Assembly (NCBI RefSeq): GCF_001429045.1
Contig: NZ_LMHY01000022.1
Coordinates: 328,724-392,723 of the forward strand
DNA: 64,000 nucleotides
Origin: Pseudomonas sp. Root71
GTDB taxonomy: Bacteria; Pseudomonadota; Gammaproteobacteria; Pseudomonadales; Pseudomonadaceae
Reading direction: 5' to 3'
The notes under the pieces are model-generated. The model saw only the letters and a list, made by a program, of their open reading frames with translations. It made no database searches and was not told where the DNA came from. The position numbers and the translations under genes are program-made. Numbering within the stretch: position 1 is the first letter of the stretch; every line of letters begins with the position of its first letter. Below are positions 58,173-64,000 of this stretch, piece by piece.

Positions 58173-59017
58173 GCATGCCGGATTTTTCCAGTCAGTTCGA
58201 TGCATCCATTGATACAGGACTGGAATGGCTTTCAGATAATGGCGAGTTCGTGTTCGATGCCGTCAATGCGGTGCTGAAGGGCATTTACGAAGGTGTGCTG
58301 TGGTGTGTCGCCTATCCACCGCACTACGTTGTAGCGATTGTCATGGCGTTGATTGGCTGGCGTCTGGCTGGCGTTCGCTTTGCAATTCTTGCAGGTTTGG
58401 CCCTGTTGTTTTGCGACGTCATCGGCTTGTGGCCAGAGACAGTCAGCACGCTTGCCCTGGTGCTCACAGCAACTGTCCTGGCACTGGTTGTCGCCATTCC
58501 GCTGGGGGTCATTGCCGGTCTGGCGCCGGCCTTTGATCGCGTGGTTGATCCTTGTCTGGATTTGATCCAGACGATGCCGCCCTACATCTACCTGCTACCG
58601 GCCATTGCACTGCTCGGCTACGGCCCTGCCACGGCGCTGTTGGCGACTTTTATCGTCGCGCTTCCCCCTGCGCTACGACTGACCTCCCTGGGTATTCGCA
58701 TGACACCCAAGGAGTTCATCGAGTTGGGAGAGGCCAGCGGTGTGACTGGAATCCAGATGTTTTTCAAGATCCGCTTACCGTTCGCCTTGCCCAGCATCAT
58801 GGCCGGTGTCAACCAAAGCTTGATGATGGCGTTCGGTATGGTCGTCATCGCCGGTATTGTGGGTTCGGGCGGTTTGGGCGAGGCGATTTACGGTTCCATC
58901 CGTACGTTGGATATCGCCAAGTCGATCAACGCGGCCATCGCTATCGTTATCCTGACCATGATCCTGGATCGTCTGGCGCAGAGTGCTGCACAGGCGCGGG
59001 TGAGGGCTTCCCAATGA
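58169..59017 (+). CDS. Betaine-type ABC transporter permease 1 (second system)
   Basis: A 282-residue permease. Six helices and the motif MQTMPPYIYLLPAIALLGYGP-like IQTMPPYIYLLPAI, plus EFIELGEASGVTGIQMFFKIRLP as the EAA-like loop. ATGA overlap with the ATPase gene. Paired with the next permease, it probably forms a heterodimer. Confidence 0.9.
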   Translation: MSMPDFSSQFDASIDTGLEWLSDNGEFVFDAVNAVLKGIYEGVLWCVAYPPHYVVAIVMALIGWRLAGVRFAILAGLALLFCDVIGLWPETVSTLALVLTATVLALVVAIPLGVIAGLAPAFDRVVDPCLDLIQTMPPYIYLLPAIALLGYGPATALLATFIVALPPALRLTSLGIRMTPKEFIELGEASGVTGIQMFFKIRLPFALPSIMAGVNQSLMMAFGMVVIAGIVGSGGLGEAIYGSIRTLDIAKSINAAIAIVILTMILDRLAQSAAQARVRASQ

Positions 59018-59862
59018 CAACGCACATTCAATTTTCTCCAGGCGATTACCTGGCTCCCGCCGTTGACTGGCTGAACACTAATTTACATGGATTGTTCAAA
59101 GGGATCAGTCAGGTCATTGAGGCGGTACTCGGCGCAGTGGAGGGGGCGCTGCTTGCTCCCCATCCGTACTTCTTCATCGGTATTGTCGTCGTTGCGGCGT
59201 TCTTTTTTGCCAATAAACGAGTTGCTGTTTTCGCTGTGCTGATGTTGGCTTTCTGTTTGTTCGCGGGCCTTTGGGTCGCGTCCATCCAGACGATTGCGCT
59301 GGTCAGCGTGTCGGTCCTGATCTCTGTCGCCATCGCTTTCCCGCTGGGGGTTCTGGCCGCCCGGGTGAAGCGTGTAGATGAAGCGTTGCTGCCGATTCTG
59401 AACATCATGCAAACGGTGCCGCCCTGGGTATACCTGATCCCCGCCGTGATGCTGTTCAGCTTGGGACGGGTGCCCGCGATCATCGCAACGATTGTTTACG
59501 GCATCCCGCCGATGCTCAGATTGACGACCCTGGCCTTCAAGCAGCTGCCCAAGGATCTCCTTGAGTTGGGCCAGGCGTCCGGTGCTTCACCTAAAGACAT
59601 TCTGTTCAAAATTGAACTGCCGACTGCCGCTCCCACGCTGTTGGTAGGCCTGAACCAATGTATCCTCATGTCGTTGGCGATGGTGGTGCTGGCAGGTTTG
59701 GTGGGGGCGGGCGGTCTGGGGGCTGAAGTGACTCGTGGCCTCTCGAGGATGGAGATGGGATTGGGCCTTCGAGCAGGCCTGGCCATTGTCGCTATTGCGC
59801 TGCTGTTGGATCGACTGTCACGGGGCGCGTTGCAGCGTCACTCGCCCAGTAAACTCCTTTGA
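59014..59862 (+). CDS. Betaine-type ABC transporter permease 2 (second system)
   Basis: A 282-residue permease similar to the preceding one (MQTVPPWVYLIPAVMLFSLG, DLLELGQASGASPKDILFKIELP) but distinct across its first third. The start is ATG 59014 in an ATGA overlap with permease 1; the frame is open further back only inside that gene. Two unlike ProW-type permeases in a single betaine system are less usual than one. Confidence 0.9.
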   Translation: MTTHIQFSPGDYLAPAVDWLNTNLHGLFKGISQVIEAVLGAVEGALLAPHPYFFIGIVVVAAFFFANKRVAVFAVLMLAFCLFAGLWVASIQTIALVSVSVLISVAIAFPLGVLAARVKRVDEALLPILNIMQTVPPWVYLIPAVMLFSLGRVPAIIATIVYGIPPMLRLTTLAFKQLPKDLLELGQASGASPKDILFKIELPTAAPTLLVGLNQCILMSLAMVVLAGLVGAGGLGAEVTRGLSRMEMGLGLRAGLAIVAIALLLDRLSRGALQRHSPSKLL

Positions 59863-59873
59863 AGGGGGCGGCT

Positions 59874-59890
59874 GAACGTCGGCGACGTTC
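59874..59890. promoter_or_regulatory. Palindrome before the second GlxA-type regulator
   Basis: GAACGTC-GGC-GACGTTC is a perfect 7-base-pair inverted repeat 26 bases before the GTG start. It might be an operator for autoregulation or a weak hairpin at the end of the transporter operon; nothing distinguishes the two. Confidence 0.4.
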
Positions 59891-59916
59891 GTCAGTGTAA
59901 ACAAGCGAGGCTTAAA

Positions 59917-60930
59917 GTGATCGAACGACGAGACTTCAGCGGGTGTATGAAAGGTAAAAACCTGCGCTATGTGGAAGAGACCCGGAGTGAGTCGACGGCC
60001 CATGCCCGGGCAGGATTTTTACTGCTCGAGCACTTCTCGTTGCCTGCATTTACGCAAGCGCTCGATACGATTGTCACTGCCAACCTTTTGCGTCCGGCGT
60101 TGTTCTCTTCACGAACCTTCGGGGTGCAGGATGGAGAGGTTACCAGCGACCTTGGCCTGGTCATTCGACCGGATGCGCGTTTGGACGTGGCAGCACTCAA
60201 AGACCTTGATTTGCTGGTCATATGCGGCGGCTATCGCACCGAACTCAAAGTCAATCACGAGCTGATCAGCATCCTTAAAACGGCATCGGAACTGGGTATC
60301 ACCCTGGCCGGGCTGTGGAATGGGGCGTGGTTTTTGGGCGTGTCAGGTTTGCTTGAGGGATATCGTTGTGCGATTCATCCCGAACACCGACCCGCGCTCG
60401 CAGAAATTTCAAAAGTCACGCATGTCACCAGTGAAGCATTTGTCATGGATCGAGACCGGCTCACGGCTTCGAGTCCGGCGGGTGCCTATCATATGGCTCT
60501 CGAGTGGATCAAAGGGCTGCACGGCAAGGCACTTGTCGAGGGCATCGAAGACATTCTGTCTTTCGAAGAGTCGCGGTATCGGCGTATCAAACCGACACAG
60601 AACATCTCGTTGAGTGCCCCCCTCAAAGAGGTGGTCAAACTGATGGATGCCAACCTGGAAGAACCGTTGCAAATGGACCAACTTGCGGTCTATGCCGGTC
60701 GTTCCCGTCGACAAATAGAGCGCTTGTTCAAAGAGCAACTGGGTACCACGCCGCAACGGTATTACCTGGAATTGCGCATTACCGAAGCACGGCGATTACT
60801 TCAGCACACAGAGCTGTCTCAGGTTGACGTGCTGGTCGCGTGCGGCTTTGTTTCACCGAGCCATTTCAGTAAATGCTACAGCTCGTACTTCGGTTACCGG
60901 CCTTCGAGAGAAACGCGGTTGGTGAAGTAA
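59917..60930 (+). CDS. GlxA-family AraC-type transcriptional regulator (second)
   Basis: A 337-residue regulator built like the one at 43375: a DJ-1/PfpI-like domain (AGFLLLEHFSLPAFTQALD, LDLLVICGGYRTELK, LAGLWNGAWFLGVSGLL) followed by an AraC domain (VYAGRSRRQIERLFKEQLG, SQVDVLVACGFVSPSHFSK). The shared GLWNGA elbow and the near-identical RRQxERxF and TPxRYYLELR segments make the two paralogues. It follows the second transporter operon by 54 bases. A GTG at 59917 with GAGG upstream is used; ATG 59947 is possible. Confidence 0.85.
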   Translation: MIERRDFSGCMKGKNLRYVEETRSESTAHARAGFLLLEHFSLPAFTQALDTIVTANLLRPALFSSRTFGVQDGEVTSDLGLVIRPDARLDVAALKDLDLLVICGGYRTELKVNHELISILKTASELGITLAGLWNGAWFLGVSGLLEGYRCAIHPEHRPALAEISKVTHVTSEAFVMDRDRLTASSPAGAYHMALEWIKGLHGKALVEGIEDILSFEESRYRRIKPTQNISLSAPLKEVVKLMDANLEEPLQMDQLAVYAGRSRRQIERLFKEQLGTTPQRYYLELRITEARRLLQHTELSQVDVLVACGFVSPSHFSKCYSSYFGYRPSRETRLVK

Positions 60931-60966
60931 AAACCGGGCTGTCGCAAAAAGTTAAGGGAGGAGGGC

Positions 60967-61884
60967 ATGACCGAGTTGCGATTGAAGTGCGACCAAACAA
61001 AAAATGCTGCGCCCACCGTTACCGCTGGTGCTGGCGTCGCAAGGCCTCAACTCGGGATTTTTTTATGCCTGCTTTCAATGCTTATCTTTGCGAGCCAGGA
61101 CGGACTAACCAAGGTGCTTGTCAAAGACTTCCCGGTTGCCCAACTGGTCATGGTGCGCTATTGGGTGTTTGTCGTTTTTGCCCTCGGATATGCCGCCTGC
61201 CAAGGTAGGGGCAAAGAGTCTTTTCGCAGTAAGCACCCTTGGCTCCAAATCATTCGAGCGCTGTTAGCCGTGGGTGAAACCATACTGTTTGCAGTGGGGC
61301 TACGATATTTGGGCCTGGCCGAAATGCATGCGCTCTATGCCGTATTTCCGCTGATGGCACTGGCATTGGCGGGGGCCATGCTTGGGGAGTTCATAGGTCT
61401 GCGGCGCTGGATTGCCGCCGCCATAGGGTTCACCGGGACACTGATCATCCTTCGACCAGGCGCGGGCGTTTTTGAACTCGCGGCGCTGATTCCCCTGCTG
61501 GCTGCTTTAGCATTCGCGGTGTTCAACGTACTGACGCGCCGGATTAGCCAGCACGACGCCTTTGCTACGAACATGCTCTTTATGGCAAGTGTGGGTGCCC
61601 TGACAGTCACATTTGCGGGGCTACCCGCATGGGTTTCTCCGACTCCGGTCCAGGGCCTCTTGATGGGGATCCTGTCATTGACGGGCGTAGTCGCTCAGAT
61701 TCTGTTCATTCAAGCACTGAAATACGCAACCGCTTCTACCCTGCAACCTTTCAACTATGCGCTTCTGGTGTTCGCCACTTTGATTGGTGTGATCGTCTTT
61801 GCCGAGCACCCCGACACATGGGTAGTTGTCGGAGCAGCGTTGGTTATTATCGGTGGGCTGTATGCGATTAAAGCCAAGGCGTGA
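60967..61884 (+). CDS. EamA/DMT-family transporter
   Basis: A 305-residue membrane protein with ten helices in two EamA repeats (LCLLSMLIFASQDGLTKVLV; ALIPLLAALAFAVFNVLTRR). Drug/metabolite transporters of this type export amino-acid-like or other small metabolites. GGGAGGAGGGC precedes ATG 60967. It is directly followed by an SDR fragment that shares its stop codon region. Confidence 0.85.
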   Translation: MTELRLKCDQTKNAAPTVTAGAGVARPQLGIFLCLLSMLIFASQDGLTKVLVKDFPVAQLVMVRYWVFVVFALGYAACQGRGKESFRSKHPWLQIIRALLAVGETILFAVGLRYLGLAEMHALYAVFPLMALALAGAMLGEFIGLRRWIAAAIGFTGTLIILRPGAGVFELAALIPLLAALAFAVFNVLTRRISQHDAFATNMLFMASVGALTVTFAGLPAWVSPTPVQGLLMGILSLTGVVAQILFIQALKYATASTLQPFNYALLVFATLIGVIVFAEHPDTWVVVGAALVIIGGLYAIKAKA

Positions 61885-62069
61885 ACACTCCAGAGGAAGA
61901 GAATGCAGCGAAGTATGTCCCGGTTGGCAGGGCAGGTCGCCCAGGGGAACTGGCTGCTGCCGTTACGCTCCTGGCGTCACCGGAGTCCGGTTACATTACC
62001 GGTGAATTGCTGGTGGTCGATGGTGGCAATTGCCTGATAGAGAACAAAGCGCCCAAGCAATCAATACGT
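61881..62069 (+). pseudogene. SDR remnant (C-terminal end only)
   Basis: The frame starting at the GTG that overlaps the eamA stop reads NTPEEENAAKYVPVGRAGRP, then GELAAAVTLLASPESGYITG and ELLVVDGG, the standard last 50 residues of a short-chain dehydrogenase. All the nucleotide-binding and Ser-Tyr-Lys parts are missing. The remaining 3' sequence (to 62207) has no family features. The gene was probably cut by a deletion that fused it to the end of eamA. Confidence 0.7.
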
Positions 62070-62145
62070 GCCCGTCACGAAATTTTGCAGCGGAGGAGAG
62101 TAAGTGACTCCCTCCGTTGCAAGTCAGGTTGTCAGGCTGATTCGA

Positions 62146-62901
62146 TCAAAACGGCAGTGGCAGTTTCGCTGTGCGCCCCCCATCCACCACGAGCACCTGT
62201 CCGGTAATGAAGGCCGATGACTGCGAAGCGAGGAAAACGACTGTCCCGCCAACATCCGCCGGCAATCCGGTACGTCCGACCGGGTGAAGACGCTGGAGTG
62301 CCTGGCGCGCCGCATGCGGATCAGCTTGAGCGGCGAGATATGCATCACTCAACTCGGAGTTTATCCACCCTGGAGCAATGGCATTGCAGCGAATGCCGTC
62401 CCGTCCGAGATCGACTGCCAAGGCTCGGGTCAGCCCATGGATGCCAGCCTTGGAGGCACAGTACGCGGCATGTTCAGGGTTGGCGCCTATCCCTTCGATC
62501 GACCCGATGTTGATGATGCTGCCACCGCCTCGCTGACGCATCTGAGGCACCAACGCCTTGCACAAGAACGCTGGTGCCCGCAGATTGACAGCCATCATGC
62601 GATCCCAGTCCTGCTCGGTCATCTCATCAATCGATTTCTCGAACATGAACCCCGCATTATTCACCAGGACATCGACTCCGCCGAGCTGCTCCCGGGCTAT
62701 TTGCGCGATCAAACCTGGAGACTCCACCGAAGCGAGATCTGCCTCGACGAAATAGACCTGAGGGTGACTTTGCAAGTCGACGTCCAGTGCCTGACGCTGA
62801 GCGATCAACACAGTAGCTCCCGCCTCAAGCAATTGTTCGGTGATGCCTCGGCCAATCCCTCTGCCGCCCCCGGTCACCACTACATTTTTACCGTTGAGCA
62901 T
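62146..62901 (-). CDS. Short-chain dehydrogenase/reductase 1
   Basis: A 251-residue NAD(P)-dependent SDR. The nucleotide motif is VVTGGGRGIGRGI, the NNAG motif is VLVNNAGFMFEK and the catalytic set is GSIEGIG...HAAYCASKAG (Ser-Tyr-Lys). It ends ITGQVLVVDGGRTA. The substrate is probably a hydroxy- or keto-acid of the island pathway, but this cannot be read. It is 12 bases downstream of the second SDR on the same strand. Confidence 0.87.
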   Translation of the reverse strand: MLNGKNVVVTGGGRGIGRGITEQLLEAGATVLIAQRQALDVDLQSHPQVYFVEADLASVESPGLIAQIAREQLGGVDVLVNNAGFMFEKSIDEMTEQDWDRMMAVNLRAPAFLCKALVPQMRQRGGGSIINIGSIEGIGANPEHAAYCASKAGIHGLTRALAVDLGRDGIRCNAIAPGWINSELSDAYLAAQADPHAARQALQRLHPVGRTGLPADVGGTVVFLASQSSAFITGQVLVVDGGRTAKLPLPF

Positions 62902-62913
62902 CGCTACCTCTCC

Positions 62914-63681
62914 TTAGCCGGACACCGGCTTGGCGCCTGTGACTTCTACCGTTTCACCGGCGATGTACCTGGCCTCGTCGGACGCCAGAAATGCGATGAC
63001 ATCCGCAATGTCTTCGGGCTCGGCGATACGGCCTAGTGGGACGCTCTTGTTTAGCTCTTGCACGGCTTTGTCCGGATCCAGGCCGCGACGTTCAAAGCCG
63101 CTGCGTATCATCGGGGTATTGATTTCGTGCGGGCACACGGCGTTGACACGGATGCCCAAAGGGGCGCAATCGCGGCCCAGATTTTTGGTTAAAGCCGCAA
63201 CGGCCCCTTTGCTTGTGCAATACGCCACGTGGGCGGGGCCTGGATAAATTCCCCAGACAGATGATGTGTTGACGATTGCGGCGCCCGGGCGATTTTTCAT
63301 GTGCGGTATCGCGGCACGGCAGATGAAGAACACCGCATTCAGGTTTACGCCCATGGCGTCGAACCACATGTCGTCAGTGGTTTCCTCTATCGTGCCACGG
63401 GGAATGATGCCCGCATTGTTCAATACGATATCGATCCCCGAAAAAACATCGACGGCCGTTTGGACAATCGCTTCGCAATATTCTTTTCGGCGTAAATCGC
63501 CTGCCACATAGAGTACTTCCGCGCCCAGGTCACGAACTTTGGCTAAGATTGATTTGCAACCGGCTTCGTCAAGATCAGATAAAACAAGCTTTGCGCCTTC
63601 TCGGGCGAACAATAATGCTAACGCCTGTCCGACACCTCCGGCAGCGCCCGTAATGACCACCACTTTATTATTGAATTTCAT
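62914..63681 (-). CDS. Short-chain dehydrogenase/reductase 2
   Basis: A 255-residue SDR with VVVITGAAGGVGQALAL, VLNNAGIIPRG and the catalytic SSVWGIYPGPAHVAYCTSKG. VCPHEINTPMIRSGFE is the post-catalytic segment. ATG 63681 is chosen (AGG a few bases upstream; start of the conserved strand) over the open frame to 63717. It probably starts the two-gene SDR operon, whose promoter lies in the next 300 bases. Confidence 0.87.
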   Translation of the reverse strand: MKFNNKVVVITGAAGGVGQALALLFAREGAKLVLSDLDEAGCKSILAKVRDLGAEVLYVAGDLRRKEYCEAIVQTAVDVFSGIDIVLNNAGIIPRGTIEETTDDMWFDAMGVNLNAVFFICRAAIPHMKNRPGAAIVNTSSVWGIYPGPAHVAYCTSKGAVAALTKNLGRDCAPLGIRVNAVCPHEINTPMIRSGFERRGLDPDKAVQELNKSVPLGRIAEPEDIADVIAFLASDEARYIAGETVEVTGAKPVSG

Positions 63682-64000
63682 AGGACAACCTACCTGGTAA
63701 GTTTTTGGCGGAGTCATTATTTAATTTCAATGGATCGCAGCGTCCAGCAACTTTTTTACAGGGCCAAAGATAACGTGGCGTTATCCTGAAATTTCTGACT
63801 CGATAGTTTTTCTGGTGTCGGCGAAGTCTTGATAAAAGTGTCCGCACTTTTTCAAAAAATTAATTGATTCGGGTCATTGATGGCGTGCTCTATTGATTTG
63901 GCGATTGATCGTCTCGAAAATGTACGCCCCTGTACATGCCGTGTACGCCAAAGATCCTGGGGTGTACAGTGTCGAAGAATTTTCAAATAAAGGTGCACCC
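63682..64000. other. Non-coding right end
   Basis: A 319-base AT-rich stretch that holds the promoter of the minus-strand SDR pair and, on the far side, the operator-like TGTAC array. No gene is visible; the next one begins beyond the edge. Confidence 0.55.
63921..63968. promoter_or_regulatory. Operator-like array of four phased TGTAC half-sites
   Basis: TGTAC occurs at 63921, 63931, 63942 and 63963, that is at steps of 10, 11 and 21 bases, all on one face of the helix. Two copies are the full palindrome TGTACA. A cooperative dimeric regulator is the natural reader; no identity can be given. Confidence 0.6.

Overview
The window looks like a chromosomal segment of a fluorescent-group Pseudomonas. 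It has high GC, dense gene packing and Pseudomonas-type REP hairpins (core GTGGGAGCGAGCTTGCTC). Familiar pseudomonad neighbourhoods include a polyamine-type SpuD/PotF cluster, fdnGHI-fdhE-selAB-selC, an OprD porin and GlxA/GbdR-type AraC regulators. The assignment is by pattern recognition only; no database was searched.

Layout. (1) 1-5.4 kb: end of phosphoglucomutase, a pirin, a UvrD-type helicase and a small DUF1652-like protein. (2) 5.6-9.5 kb: a polyamine-type cluster of SnoaL/AraC regulator, DAO-family oxidoreductase, small cupin and PotF/SpuD-type binding protein. (3) 9.5-10.6 kb: a two-domain lysozyme-inhibitor-like protein and a YgdI-type lipoprotein. (4) 10.7-14.7 kb: a two-gene DNA-repair module, a FAN1-type VRR-NUC nuclease overlapping an XPD/DinG-like helicase that carries its own RecB/Cas4-like nuclease domain. 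(5) 14.7-19.3 kb: hybrid PAS-PAS histidine kinase, CPA-type antiporter, and MalY/PatB C-S lyase. (6) 19.4-28.6 kb: a self-contained selenoprotein locus. fdnG reads through an in-frame UGA as selenocysteine; fdnH, fdnI, fdhE, selA, selB and the tRNA-Sec gene follow on the same strand. (7) 28.6-38.2 kb: an OprD porin and then a strongly reduced type VI secretion operon (tssB, tssC, tssK, tssL, tagL-like, a tssJ fragment, tssE, tssA-like). It lacks tssF, tssG, tssM, clpV, hcp and vgrG. Its TagL-like and TssA-like proteins end in near-identical OmpA domains. (8) 38.2-41.1 kb: REP pair, DUF1254/DUF1214 protein and an alpha/beta hydrolase.

(9) 41.3-63.7 kb is an accessory-looking metabolic island without REP elements. 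It holds two different ProU/Opu-type betaine ABC importers, two paralogous GlxA-type AraC regulators and a LysR regulator. Its enzymes are a GbcA-like Rieske oxygenase, a DapA-family lyase, a PuuC-like aldehyde dehydrogenase, a DAO-family oxidoreductase, an MmgE/PrpD protein, a DddQ-like DMSP-lyase-family cupin and two SDRs. MFS and EamA transporters complete it. The gene set suggests uptake and stepwise breakdown of one or more betaine-like (quaternary or sulfonium) osmolytes; the actual substrate cannot be read from the sequence. The window ends in a non-coding stretch with four TGTAC half-sites in helical phase, probably an operator for a gene beyond the right edge.
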